A DNA stretch of 48,493 bases from Lawsonibacter sp. (GCA_022798855.1 JAAWNI010000001.1:1-48493), one strand, 5' to 3'. Positions 23,070 to 31,245 are shown, counted from the first letter of the stretch. Notes: generated from the letters alone by a model not told the origin. Translations and numbers: made by a program.

Positions 23070-24200
23070 TCACATCTTGATCAGCTCATACTCCCGTGTG
23101 CCCAAGCCGATCTTCTCGGCGTGGGCCAGACAGCTGCGCCACTCCGACTCCGGGGTGGAGTTGGTGAAATGGTCGTGGTGGTCGTGGAACTCCGGGTCGG
23201 CCAGGTGCTTGGCCAGCTGGCTGCCCGGCATAGGCTCGGCGGCCATGCAGGCGTCCACGCAGGCCTGGTCCAGGGCCAGGGGGTCGGTGGAGGCGAACAT
23301 GCCGATATTGGGCAGGATGGGCACGTCGTTCTCGGCGTGGCAGTCGCAGTTGGGGGACACATCCACGATTAGGGAGATGTGGAACTGGGGCCGGCCGTCC
23401 ACCACCGCCTTGGTGTACTCCGCCATACGGCAGTTCAGCGCCGCCTGGGCGTTATCATTGGTGAAATAGATGGCGTCGAAGTTGCAGGCCCCCAGGCAGC
23501 GGCCGCAGCCCACACAGTGGGCCTCGTCCACATGCATCTTCCGGGCTTGCTCATCAAAGACCAGCCCGTTATTGGCGCACTCCTTCTGACAGCGGGTACA
23601 GCCCCGGCACTTCTTCTGGTTGATTTTGGGCTTGCCGCTGGCGTGCTGCTCCTTCTTCCCCGCCCGGGAGCCGCAGCCCATGCCAATATTCTTGATAGCG
23701 CCGCCGAAACCGGTCATCTCGTGGCCCTTGAAATGGGTCAGGCTGATAAACACGTCGGCGTCCATAACGGCCCGGCCGATCTTGGCCTTCTCCACATATT
23801 CGCCCCCCTCTACAGGGACCTCCACGTCGTCGGTGCCCTTCAAGCCGTCGCCGATGAGGATGGGGCAGCCCACCGTCAGCGGCGTAAAGCCGTTCTGCCA
23901 GGCGCACTCCAGGTGCTCCAGGGCGTTTTTCCGGCTGCCGGGGTACATGGTGTTGCAGTCGGTGAGGAAGGGCTTGCCCCCCAGCTCCTTGACCACGTCC
24001 ACCACAGCCCGGGCGTAGTTGGGCCGCAGGTAGCTGATGTTGCCCAGCTCGCCGAAGTGCAGTTTGATGGCCACAAATTTGCCCTCCAGCTCCAGGTCCT
24101 GTATGCCCGCCTTTTTAATCAGCTTTTTCAGCTTGGTGGGCAGGCCGTCGCCGTAAGCCTGGGTGTGGAAATCGGTAAAATAAACCTTTGCTTTCTCCAT
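23070..24200 (-). CDS. DUF362 domain protein with two [4Fe-4S] clusters
   Basis: The 376-residue protein has an N-terminal DUF362 part (KLHFGELGNISYLRP, FLTDCNTMYPGSR, LTHFKGHEMTGFGGAIKNIGMG). A bacterial ferredoxin module follows, with CRGCTRCQKEC and CVGCGRCLGAC, and then a second DUF362-like half (ISLIVDVSPNCDCH ... STDPLALDQACVDAC). DUF362 ferredoxins are common in strict anaerobes; their function is not established. ATG 24200 has AGGAGGAG 8 bases upstream; TTG 24206 is also in frame but less likely. It leads a two-gene unit with the CCG-type protein. Confidence 0.88.
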   Translation of the reverse strand: MEKAKVYFTDFHTQAYGDGLPTKLKKLIKKAGIQDLELEGKFVAIKLHFGELGNISYLRPNYARAVVDVVKELGGKPFLTDCNTMYPGSRKNALEHLECAWQNGFTPLTVGCPILIGDGLKGTDDVEVPVEGGEYVEKAKIGRAVMDADVFISLTHFKGHEMTGFGGAIKNIGMGCGSRAGKKEQHASGKPKINQKKCRGCTRCQKECANNGLVFDEQARKMHVDEAHCVGCGRCLGACNFDAIYFTNDNAQAALNCRMAEYTKAVVDGRPQFHISLIVDVSPNCDCHAENDVPILPNIGMFASTDPLALDQACVDACMAAEPMPGSQLAKHLADPEFHDHHDHFTNSTPESEWRSCLAHAEKIGLGTREYELIKM

Positions 24201-24233
24201 AATCAAGTCTCCTCCTAATGTAAATCTAGGAAA

Positions 24234-24264
24234 ACTATACCATATAAAGTGCCCTTTAAGTCAA
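24234..24264 (-). promoter_or_regulatory. Promoter for the DUF362 / CCG pair
   Basis: On the minus strand, TTGACT (24264-24259) and TATAGT (24239-24234) stand with a 19-bp spacer; GGTATA at 17 bp is an alternative -10. The position is 34 bp before the DUF362 start. Confidence 0.5.
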
Positions 24265-24271
24265 GAGAAAA

Positions 24272-25213
24272 TTATGCCTTTTCCCGGCGGCTCTCCAAAA
24301 TCCCCGGGATGATGGAGCACAGGGAGCCGGCCACAATGAGGGCCACGCCGGCCAGCATGTTGGCGGATATCTCCTCCCCGTGGACCATCCAGGCCAAAAG
24401 GGGCGACAGGGCGGGCTTGAAGAAGTAGACGAGGGAGACTACGCTGGCCGGCTGGTACTCCATGGCCAGGAAATAGGCGAGGAAGCCCACACCCGCCACG
24501 CCTACAGACACAAAGAGGACATAGGGCAGGTTTTGGAGGGTGTATCCGGCGAAAACGGGAATATTGGCGAAGCTGTCCAGCCCCGCCCCCTGGAAGGCCT
24601 GGGCGGCCGAGGGAATGTGGGAGAGCAGGATGAAGGCCAGCACAATCAGGCTTCCGAACAGGAAGCTGAAACAGGTGACCACCGCGCCGCCGAATTTGGC
24701 CACCTTCCGCTTGCCCATCACTCCGTACAGGGAGAACAGCAGCGTGGACAGCAGGGCTAGGGCAACTCCGGTCATGTTCAGCTTGACGTCCCAGGGGCTG
24801 ATGATGATTACGGTGCCGACGACCTCCAGGGCCAGGGCGGCGTAGTGGCGGGGCTTGATGGGCTCCCCCAGCATGAAGAAGGCCAGGAATGTAACAAATA
24901 CCGGGTTGCAGCTGAACATGACCGCCGCCACCGAGGAATTGGTGTAGCTCACCGCCATCTGGAGGATGGGCATACACAGGGCGATGCCGATCAGGCCCAG
25001 CAGGGCGAAGTAGGCCATAGTGCCCCCGTCCAGACGCTCCCCCCGCTTTTTCAGGCTGTGGAGGGCCACCGGCAGCAGAAACACAAAGCCGATGGCGAAC
25101 CGGCACAGGGTCAGCTGGACCGGGTTGATCTGTCCGGCAATGAATTTCAGCACAACCTCGAAGGAGGTGAACATCACCACCGCCACAGCGATGTAGAAAT
25201 AACCCTTTTTCAT
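24272..25213 (-). CDS. EamA-family (DMT) permease
   Basis: The 313-residue protein has ten predicted membrane helices in two EamA repeats (about 5-130 and 150-300). Family features are the first-repeat end AVSYTNSSVAAVMFSCNPVFVTFLAFFMLGEPI and the second-repeat end PASVVSLVYFFKPALSPLLAWMVHGEEI. DMT permeases export amino acids, nucleosides or drugs; the substrate is not readable. The ribosome site GGGGAGAGG precedes the ATG. It lies 50 bp beyond the end of the tyrS operon and could be read from it. A second, different EamA gene begins that operon. Confidence 0.9.
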   Translation of the reverse strand: MKKGYFYIAVAVVMFTSFEVVLKFIAGQINPVQLTLCRFAIGFVFLLPVALHSLKKRGERLDGGTMAYFALLGLIGIALCMPILQMAVSYTNSSVAAVMFSCNPVFVTFLAFFMLGEPIKPRHYAALALEVVGTVIIISPWDVKLNMTGVALALLSTLLFSLYGVMGKRKVAKFGGAVVTCFSFLFGSLIVLAFILLSHIPSAAQAFQGAGLDSFANIPVFAGYTLQNLPYVLFVSVGVAGVGFLAYFLAMEYQPASVVSLVYFFKPALSPLLAWMVHGEEISANMLAGVALIVAGSLCSIIPGILESRREKA

Positions 25214-25263
25214 GCGGCCTCTCCCCTTTTTTCGATTCTGGAATGACTATATACTTCGCCCAA

Positions 25264-25722
25264 TCACATTAGAGCACGCTTAAAGTCCTCGTACATCTCG
25301 AATACAATTTTTAAAATCTCTTCCAAATCCTCATATGTTCCAAAAACCGGATTTTTGATGCGGTAGTTCACATCAATCAACCGTCTGGAATATGTACTCC
25401 AGGGAGCGCCAAGGAGCAGGACGCCGCCCTCCTCCACCACCCAGACCAGTTCAGCAATGCCGTACCGCAGGATGATGTGGATATTAAACGTGTATTTTCC
25501 GATGCACTCCTCTTTGATTCTGTAAAATTTCTCTCTGGTGTTAAACTGCGGCGAATATCCTGCCGCACGGATCATCGCCATCACTTCTTCCCCATCCATA
25601 TAAATCAAGCGATCATCCGGCGGTGTTTTGGCCGCACTGAAACGGGCGGATAATTTTTCATACCGCTCAACAAAGTTGATGTTCAGCAGGGCGTCTTTTA
25701 TTTTGGGGTTCAGTTCAGTCAT
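25264..25722 (-). CDS. Hypothetical protein, 152 residues
   Basis: I do not recognise this family. The protein is soluble, mixed alpha/beta and rich in Tyr, Glu and Ile (YMDGEEVMAMIRAAGY, then a strand region ILRYGIAELVWVVEEGGVLLLGAPW, then a helical C terminus). The start is ATG 25722, 5 bp after the stop of the upstream gene, without its own clear ribosome site, so it probably depends on coupling. It is the last gene of the apparent T-box operon. Confidence 0.65.
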   Translation of the reverse strand: MTELNPKIKDALLNINFVERYEKLSARFSAAKTPPDDRLIYMDGEEVMAMIRAAGYSPQFNTREKFYRIKEECIGKYTFNIHIILRYGIAELVWVVEEGGVLLLGAPWSTYSRRLIDVNYRIKNPVFGTYEDLEEILKIVFEMYEDFKRALM

Positions 25723-25727
25723 TTTTT

Positions 25728-26180
25728 CTATGCAATCCAGATGTGTATTACCGGGTGTCCGGTCTGCCCCGCATATTGACACAACTCAATTAAATCTTTC
25801 ACTGCGGCTATTGCCTCTGGCGGCAACGATTCCTTCAAGCCCATGGCCTGATACCACGCTTCCGCCAGAGGGGCCGCATCCTTAATTTCGATGGCGGCAA
25901 AATACTTCTCCCACTCCTCTGACACGATGAAAAACCCACGGTCCTCCGCATCAAAGTAGCAGGTCAAACCCTCGCGGAACGGAACTGGTTTCTGAGGAGA
26001 AAAGGCGGCTGCGCATTCGGACAGAGTCTGTAAATCTCTGGGGAGCAGGTGCAGAGAAAAGTCCGCCTTTCGGGCCATTCGCTGGTTTAACGCCTGGTAA
26101 TCCGCCGTTTCAAGAGCTTCCAGCATCTCCTTTGTATCCTCGGTCCGGCCGCCCGCGCAAAAAATCAAAGAAAGCCCCAT
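25728..26180 (-). CDS. Hypothetical protein, 150 residues
   Basis: I do not recognise this family. It is a soluble acidic protein with an N-terminal GLSLIFCAGG strand, a helical middle and the C-terminal segment CQYAGQTGHPVIHIWIA. AGGAG lies 7 bases before the ATG. It starts 12 bp after the tyrS stop and is followed after 5 bp by another unknown gene, so it appears to be read with tyrS. The composition suggests immunity-like cargo. Confidence 0.65.
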   Translation of the reverse strand: MGLSLIFCAGGRTEDTKEMLEALETADYQALNQRMARKADFSLHLLPRDLQTLSECAAAFSPQKPVPFREGLTCYFDAEDRGFFIVSEEWEKYFAAIEIKDAAPLAEAWYQAMGLKESLPPEAIAAVKDLIELCQYAGQTGHPVIHIWIA

Positions 26181-26192
26181 AACAAGCTCCTG

Positions 26193-27416
26193 TCACATGC
26201 GGGCCCGGTGGTACACTTTTTTGCCCTTCTTCACCATCAGGCCGTCGCCGGACAGGTCGCCGGCAGTGTAGCTGACGGTGGCGGCGGCCACCTTCTCGCC
26301 GTTGACCTCCACTCCGCCCTGCTCCACCAGGCGGCGGGCTTCCTTTTTGGAGGGGGCCAGCTTGCACTTGACCATCAGGTCCAGCACGCCGATGGCGCCG
26401 TCGGTGAGGTCGGCGTCGGTAAGCTGGGTGGCGGGCACGTTGGACATGTCGCCGCCCCCCACAAACAGGGCCTTGGCGGCTTCCTGGGCCTTGACGGCCT
26501 CCTCCTCCCCGTGGACCAGCTTGGTCAGCTCAAAGGCCAGGATTTCCTTGGCGGTGTTCAGCTGGCTGCCCTCCCACCGGTCCATCTCGTCGATCTGCTC
26601 CAGGGGCAGGAAGGTGAGCATCCGCAGGCACTTGAGGACGTCGCCGTCCCCCACGTTGCGCCAGTACTGGTAGAATTCGTAGGGGGAGGTCTTATTGGGG
26701 TCCAGCCACACCGCGCCCTTGGCGGTCTTGCCCATCTTTTTGCCCTCGGAGTTGAGCAGAAGGGTAATGGTCATGGCGTGGGCGTCCTTGCCCAGCTTGC
26801 GGCGGATGAGCTCGGTGCCCCCCAGCATGTTGGACCACTGGTCGTCGCCGCCGAACTGCATGTTGCAGCCGTGGTGCTGGAACAGGTAGTAGAAGTCGTA
26901 GGACTGCATGATCATATAGTTGAACTCCAGGAAGGACAGCCCCTTTTCCATCCGCTGCTTGTAGCACTCCGCCCGGAGCATGTTGTTCACCGAGAAGCAG
27001 GCCCCCACATCCCGCAGGACCTCGATATAGTTCAGCTTCATCAGCCAATCGGCGTTGTTGATCATCATGGCCTTGCCCTCGCCGAACTCGATGAACCGCT
27101 CCATCTGCTTTTTAAAACAGTCGCAGTTGTGGCAGATGGTCTCCTCGGTCATCATGGAGCGCATGTCGGTGCGGCCGGAGGGGTCGCCAATCATGCCGGT
27201 CCCCCCGCCGATGAGGGCGATGGGCCGGTTGCCCGCCATCTGCAAGCGCTTCATCAGGCACAGGGCCATGAAGTGGCCCACGTGGAGGGAGTCGGCGGTG
27301 GGGTCGAAGCCGATGTAAAATACGGCCTTCCCCTCGTTGATCATCTTGGAAATTTCCTCTTCATTGGTCACCTGGGCGATAAGCCCCCGGGCCTTCAGTT
27401 CCTCATAACAAGTCAT
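26193..27416 (-). CDS. tyrS: Tyrosyl-tRNA synthetase
   Basis: TyrRS charges tRNA-Tyr. The 407-residue class Ic synthetase has the HIGH-type motif HVGH (45-48) in GFDPTADSLHVGH, the tyrosine-binding region GGDDQWSNMLGG (189-200), the KMSKS-type motif KMGKT (227-231) and a C-terminal S4 RNA-binding domain (about 340-407). ATG 27416 has AAAAGGAGAT upstream. The gene has no leader of its own: 23 bp before it ends a DUF4240-like gene, preceded by an EamA permease and a T-box riboswitch. tyrS is thus the third gene of a T-box-controlled operon. Confidence 0.96.
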   Translation of the reverse strand: MTCYEELKARGLIAQVTNEEEISKMINEGKAVFYIGFDPTADSLHVGHFMALCLMKRLQMAGNRPIALIGGGTGMIGDPSGRTDMRSMMTEETICHNCDCFKKQMERFIEFGEGKAMMINNADWLMKLNYIEVLRDVGACFSVNNMLRAECYKQRMEKGLSFLEFNYMIMQSYDFYYLFQHHGCNMQFGGDDQWSNMLGGTELIRRKLGKDAHAMTITLLLNSEGKKMGKTAKGAVWLDPNKTSPYEFYQYWRNVGDGDVLKCLRMLTFLPLEQIDEMDRWEGSQLNTAKEILAFELTKLVHGEEEAVKAQEAAKALFVGGGDMSNVPATQLTDADLTDGAIGVLDLMVKCKLAPSKKEARRLVEQGGVEVNGEKVAAATVSYTAGDLSGDGLMVKKGKKVYHRARM

Positions 27417-27439
27417 CGCAATATCTCCTTTTTTACTAT

Positions 27440-27880
27440 TTATGATTGTTCCCAACTGCCGCCGGCCTCATAGCTGAGGGGGGCGGTATGGGGATAGTCC
27501 TCCTCCGGCCTTTTATGCTTCAAGGCCCAGGCCTGCGGCGGAACGTAGAGGAGCGCTTCAAATTCCATATTCCATATCTCCTTCGCTCCTCCCTGCTCCG
27601 CCTTCTCATAGTAGCCGGGGCCGTTAACCAGAGCCACACAGCGGGAGTACAAAAAAGAATCGTCGCTCATAAGGGGCTCCGCTTTTTTACATTGAGCCGC
27701 CAGCTTTGGCGTGTCCAGTCCGTGCAAAAGCTCGGACATCAGATCGTCAAACTGAAAAATCCTGCCGTCCTCCTGCTGTGCCAGATACTGGATGACAGGG
27801 CGCAGCACCTTGCCGTCGTCCCCCTCATGGGACCAATCACACAGCTCCATGGCATCCCAGAAAAATTGAAATTTGTTCAC
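27440..27880 (-). CDS. DUF4240-like protein
   Basis: The 146-residue acidic protein has FWDAMELC near the N terminus, FQFDDLMSELLHGLDTPKL in the middle and SDDSFLYSRCVALVNGPGYYEKA. This is the layout of DUF4240 (FW start, F-x-x-x-L helix, SDD-F-x-x-x-R, G-x-x-x-x-x-x-A). The function is unknown; related proteins occur among immunity-type genes. The start is GTG, overlapping the EamA stop (GTGA). It lies between the permease and tyrS under the T-box. Confidence 0.6.
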   Translation of the reverse strand: MNKFQFFWDAMELCDWSHEGDDGKVLRPVIQYLAQQEDGRIFQFDDLMSELLHGLDTPKLAAQCKKAEPLMSDDSFLYSRCVALVNGPGYYEKAEQGGAKEIWNMEFEALLYVPPQAWALKHKRPEEDYPHTAPLSYEAGGSWEQS

Positions 27881-28737
27881 AGCGCTCCCCCTGTCTCAGA
27901 CGGTTCTGTTTGGCGGGCCAGCACCACGTTGTACAGCACCACGCTGCCCACCACGACCATGGCCCCCACCAGAGCGATAGGTCCGATCATCTCATGGTAG
28001 AACACCGCCACCAGAATGGGGTTGAGCACCGGCTCGATGCCGGACACCAGGCTGGCGGTGACAGGCGGGGTGGTTTTCAGGCCCTCGGTGAGCAGGATAT
28101 AGGCCGCCCCCACCTGGAAAATCCCCAGCACCAGCAACGGGGCCAGCACGTTCGGGGTGAACTCCGCCTCATAGCCCAGAAAGGGCAGGCCCACCACCGC
28201 GCTGATCACATCCCCCCAAAAGACGGAGGAGATGGCGTCGCTGTCGGGCATGTCGTTCATCATGAATACCCCGGCATAGGACACCCCGGACAGCAGGGCC
28301 AGGATATTGCCCAGCATCCCCCCTGCCGACAGGCTGTCCACAAAGAACAGCAGAACGCCCCCCAGCACCAGGCCGCAGGCCAGCAGGTCCAGCTTTTGTG
28401 GCCGCTTTCCGAACAGAAGGATGGAAAACAAAATCACGAAAATCGGGGCGGTAAACTGGAGCACGATGGCGTTGGCGGCGGTGGTCAGCTTGTTGGCAAT
28501 GGAAAAGAGGATGTTGGTGCCGCAGACGGCCAGCGCCCCCACCAGCACCCACAGGTTCATTTTGGGCTTGTGGCGGGTGGCCGCCAGATACAGGCCGATG
28601 ACCACCAGGGCGATGGCGGTGCGGCCGCCGTTGATGGCCATGCCGCCCCAAGGGATCAGCTTGATGCACAGCCCCCCGATGCTGTACAGCACAGCGGCTA
28701 GGAACACGCACAGCGTTCCCCTTTGACGCGCTGACAA
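27877..28737 (-). CDS. EamA-family (DMT) permease, first gene of the T-box operon
   Basis: The 286-residue protein has ten predicted membrane helices in two EamA repeats (repeat one ending AIVLQFTAPIFVILFSILLFGKRP; repeat two ending PPVTASLVSGIEPVLNPILVAVFYHEMI). The start is uncertain. TTG 28737 sits 9 bases after AAGGA, while GTG 28746 abuts it. Because it directly follows a T-box leader and is coupled towards tyrS, an amino acid (tyrosine or an aromatic relative) is a reasonable substrate guess, but this rests only on context. Confidence 0.88.
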   Translation of the reverse strand: MSARQRGTLCVFLAAVLYSIGGLCIKLIPWGGMAINGGRTAIALVVIGLYLAATRHKPKMNLWVLVGALAVCGTNILFSIANKLTTAANAIVLQFTAPIFVILFSILLFGKRPQKLDLLACGLVLGGVLLFFVDSLSAGGMLGNILALLSGVSYAGVFMMNDMPDSDAISSVFWGDVISAVVGLPFLGYEAEFTPNVLAPLLVLGIFQVGAAYILLTEGLKTTPPVTASLVSGIEPVLNPILVAVFYHEMIGPIALVGAMVVVGSVVLYNVVLARQTEPSETGGAL

Positions 28738-28754
28738 AACAATCACTTCCTTAC

Positions 28755-29021
28755 AAAAAGCCCTCCGCCCGAGCAATTCGGACAGAGGGCGTAATAAACG
28801 CGGTACCACCTCTGGTTTGCCCGCCCCTCGCGGGGCGGACCTCGTGGAGCCTGGAGCTCCGGCGCGGTAACGGGCGCGGCCCGGCCTGTCCCCTACTGCG
28901 CTCAAGCGGTTCGGGCGGCTGCTCCAAGGGGTATTCACAGGGCGCTCCCCTCCCCCGTTTCACCAGCCCGGGGGCTCTCTGCGCGGGAAATCGCGGTGCT
29001 ACTTGTCCTTTTCGTCACAGT
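28755..29021 (-). promoter_or_regulatory. T-box riboswitch, probably tyrosine-responsive
   Basis: On the minus strand the leader contains the AGTA motif (in GACAAGTAGCACC), an apical AGAGAG/GGCTGGTGAAA-type stem I and a specifier region GTGAATACCCCTTGG. The T-box core AGGTGGTACCGCG is present (UGGUACCGCG at 28808-28799). An intrinsic terminator follows (GCCCTCTGTCCGA / TCGGGCGGAGGGC, 28790-28760, then TTTTT). The specifier can be read as UAC (Tyr, 28933-28931) or, one base on, ACC (Thr). The presence of tyrS in the same operon and UGGU, which pairs with an A73 discriminator, favour tyrosine. Uncharged tRNA would stabilise the antiterminator and allow transcription. Confidence 0.9.
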
Positions 29022-29027
29022 AGCCAC

Positions 29028-29056
29028 ACTTTACCACAGTTTTGTGCCTTTGTCAA
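29028..29056 (-). promoter_or_regulatory. Promoter of the T-box operon
   Basis: On the minus strand there is a perfect TTGACA (29056-29051), a 17-bp spacer and TAAAGT (29033-29028). The expected start, near 29021, marks the 5' end of the T-box leader. Confidence 0.8.
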
Positions 29057-29072
29057 CCGAAAAAAGACATTT

Positions 29073-29130
29073 AGAAGCTGTACCAATTTTGGCCGCAAAG
29101 ATATGTACTGAGACTATTGGTACAGCTTCT
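29073..29130. repeat. Perfect 15-bp inverted repeat (hairpin element)
   Basis: AGAAGCTGTACCAAT (29073-29087) and ATTGGTACAGCTTCT (29116-29130) flank a 28-base loop. The right arm touches the stop codon of the minus-strand gene at 29130-29597. In that direction the hairpin is followed by AAATGTCTTTTTT, so it may act as that gene's terminator. The perfect arms also suit a tiny palindromic repeat. Confidence 0.75.
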
Positions 29131-29597
29131 TAGGTAAAGAACCGGTTCGGGCCAAAGCACACCCTTTTTTCGTCAATAAGCGCGCGAAGCCTCTCCAGGC
29201 GCTGGGCAAGCCGCTGCCTTTTCTCATCAAAATCCTGATCGTCGTAATCTACGAAGGAAGCCCATTCATCCACACTGCCGCTGATATCATCATAAAGATA
29301 CTGGCAGAAGTCGATCATGCTGGTATGGGAAAGGTATTCAAACACCTTATCCTTGTTCTCTTTGACGGGGCCGCTCCCTTCATGTTCGTAGAAAATATAG
29401 CAGTTCCAATAGCTTACAACGCACAGCATTCTTCCTGGCTCCAGATTTCCGCAGACGCAAAAGGGGCACAGCGTCTCCAGCCCGTGAACCGCCTGTTCCA
29501 CCCATTCGATCCCAACATCAGTCAGGTAGCTCAGGCCGTATACAGATGTACCCTCCAGGCTGAAATCCGACCAGCCGGCTTGGGGTTTTGTCAGCAT
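29130..29597 (-). CDS. Hypothetical protein, 155 residues
   Basis: I do not recognise this family. It is a soluble acidic protein with an N-terminal LTKPQAGWSDFSL and SYLTDVGIEWVEQA, a Cys-containing middle (CPFCVCGNL) and a charged helical tail. ATG 29597 is chosen because GGAGGGTGAG sits directly upstream; the frame extends back to ATG 29699 without a ribosome site. Composition and neighbours suggest an immunity-like accessory gene. Confidence 0.6.
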   Translation of the reverse strand: MLTKPQAGWSDFSLEGTSVYGLSYLTDVGIEWVEQAVHGLETLCPFCVCGNLEPGRMLCVVSYWNCYIFYEHEGSGPVKENKDKVFEYLSHTSMIDFCQYLYDDISGSVDEWASFVDYDDQDFDEKRQRLAQRLERLRALIDEKRVCFGPNRFFT

Positions 29598-29723
29598 TTT
29601 CTCACCCTCCAGAATAAATATCCCTTTTAACTTTCGTGTTGATGAAAGTTCCATTTCTTGGTTTTTGTCAAAATAACGATGCAGGCAGCTATCCACCATG
29701 AATAACTGCCTGAAAACTGGAAT

Positions 29724-30088
29724 TTAACAATCTAACGTCTGTAAGTAATTTTCAATTTCCAATGCAGAAGAAACGGCATTGTCTATGATATTTGATGTCA
29801 TTTTTTCTTTATTATTAAAATCTATTTGAGTTTCTGTTATAACCTCTAAGACAGAATACTTTGGCATTACTTCAACATTTTTATTCCATTTGCTATCCTT
29901 CAACAAATTCCAATATTGTTTCCGAATATCTGCTGTTCTGGCGCATAGCCATAATTCAAACCGCATTTTTTCATGGTTTAGCACCATTGCAAATTTTAAC
30001 TTTTTATTTTTCACATAATCGTTTGTGAAATACCATTACTTAATTGTTCCTTATATATTGCTAAACTTTTTTGAATATCGCCTTTCAT
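29724..30088 (-). pseudogene. Decayed DUF7000-like gene
   Basis: A good ribosome site (GGGAGG) and ATG at 30088 start a frame reading KGDIQKSLAIYKEQLSNG that ends at TGA 30013-30011. In another frame, from 30014, comes KNKKLKFAMVLNHEKMRFELWL and a DUF7000-type C terminus to 29724. The segment of several dozen residues normally between these parts is absent. I read this as an internal deletion plus frameshift in a DUF7000 gene. The C-terminal part alone could still be an open frame of 96 codons. It is strongly AT-rich compared with its surroundings. Confidence 0.65.
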
Positions 30089-30227
30089 TTTCAAAGCCTC
30101 CCTGCAAATTTCTGTTTGCCGCACTGAATTATATCATGGTCAATTTTCAGTTTCAACCTGTGATCCGTCAAATTGCCGGAGCTCCCGGCAAACAACACAA
30201 AAAGTAAAAGGGAGGAATAAATCAGTG

Positions 30228-30341
30228 TTTAAGGCTTGTTTAGGCGCCGTTTGAAAAATGGAAATATGCCCAACGGCGAAAGATTTTGGCATCAGACAAA
30301 CACAATTTGGGCGTTTTGACATTTTTCAAACAAGCCCTAAA
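30228..30341. repeat. Palindromic repeat element (MITE-like)
   Basis: The ends GGCTTGTTT (30233-30241) and AAACAAGCC (30328-30336) are complementary. Inside them GTTTGAAAAATG (30249-30260) pairs with CATTTTTCAAAC (30320-30331), and GCCCAA pairs with TTGGGC further in. The element would fold end to end. Part of its left portion (TTTCCATTTTTCAAACGGC on the minus strand) recurs at about 33164-33187, next to the MITE there. The remaining 30089-30227 stretch shows no gene. Confidence 0.65.
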
Positions 30342-30348
30342 ACAGACT

Positions 30349-30714
30349 CTAGTCCAGCCAATCTAAAGGCGCGTCATCCTGAAACGGCCGCTTCCAGTAG
30401 ACCTCATTTTTCTGCGCCCGCAACAGCAGTTCCTTTTTCCGTCTCAACAGCTCCCTGTCCATCCTGGAAATATATATCGCGGCGCCGATCTGGCAGTCCG
30501 AGCCGTCATAATCCTCATTCAGCAGGAAATCGAATAAAAGCTCAGCTAAACGATCATCGCTTCGATATCCTGCCATGAACTCGTCAATATATTGCTCAAA
30601 ACCACGGATACAGCTGTATATCATGTATCCCTGCAAAATTTCTTTATTCCAGATTCCGCTTTCCATTGGACAGCACGCTTTTAGTTCCTCTAAATTTTTG
30701 AAGTATGTATACAT
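30349..30714 (-). CDS. Hypothetical protein, 121 residues
   Basis: I do not recognise this family. It is a small acidic, mostly helical protein (MYTYFKNLEELKACCP ... FEQYIDEFMAGY ... DAPLDWLD). It starts 6 bp after the stop of the DHFR-family gene and may be coupled to it. The style is that of the immunity-like accessory proteins seen elsewhere in this window. Confidence 0.6.
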   Translation of the reverse strand: MYTYFKNLEELKACCPMESGIWNKEILQGYMIYSCIRGFEQYIDEFMAGYRSDDRLAELLFDFLLNEDYDGSDCQIGAAIYISRMDRELLRRKKELLLRAQKNEVYWKRPFQDDAPLDWLD

Positions 30715-30720
30715 GGCCTA

Positions 30721-31245
30721 TCAACCCCTTGGAGCGTTTCGGCTGTAAATCAGCTCCGCGAACTGCCCGTACCGCTTTACCTCGTCCAGGCGGAACCGCA
30801 TTTGGCCCTCTTTCTGGGTGAACAGCGGTATCCCCTCCCCCAGCAGGACGGGAGCGACCTGGACAATCAAATGGTCCACCGTGTCCCGCTCCAGCAGCGG
30901 GGCCAGGATGGTGTTTCCGCCGATGATCCAGATGTTCTTGTCCGGCCCCAGGCCCGACACAAACTCCGCGACATCTCCCCCCACCGGGATAAATCCCTTA
31001 TGTGGCAGGCTGCCGGCGTGGGTGAAGACATAGTTTTCCGTGGTGGGGTAGACGCTGGCGGCATCCTCCAGCCGGGCGACCTCCTCAAAGGTCCGCCTGC
31101 CCATAATGGCAACGTCCATCGCCTGATAGAAGCGATCGCAGTCCGTCTCCTCTGGGCTGCCCGTCTCGTGGAGCCAGGACAGCCCATGGTTTTTGTCGGC
31201 CAGATAGCCGTCCAGGGTGACGCAGCCGTAGAAAAATACGCTCAT
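30721..31245 (-). CDS. Dihydrofolate reductase family protein (RibD C-terminal-like)
   Basis: The 174-residue protein has the DHFR/RibD-C reductase fold: FFYGCVTLDGYLADKNHGLSWL at the start, AIMGRRTFEEV (about 49-59), NIWIIGGNTILAPLL (about 106-120) and a C-terminal QVAPVLLGEGIPLF segment. These stand-alone proteins (YwjB/YyaP type) probably use NADPH; their substrates are unknown and they are not the main folate enzyme. AAGGAGGATT supports ATG 31245. Confidence 0.85.
   Translation of the reverse strand: MSVFFYGCVTLDGYLADKNHGLSWLHETGSPEETDCDRFYQAMDVAIMGRRTFEEVARLEDAASVYPTTENYVFTHAGSLPHKGFIPVGGDVAEFVSGLGPDKNIWIIGGNTILAPLLERDTVDHLIVQVAPVLLGEGIPLFTQKEGQMRFRLDEVKRYGQFAELIYSRNAPRG

Noticed and set aside
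30140..30322. 60-codon frame reading MSKRPNCVCLMPKSFAVG
   Set aside because: It lies within the palindromic repeat element and is explained by it.
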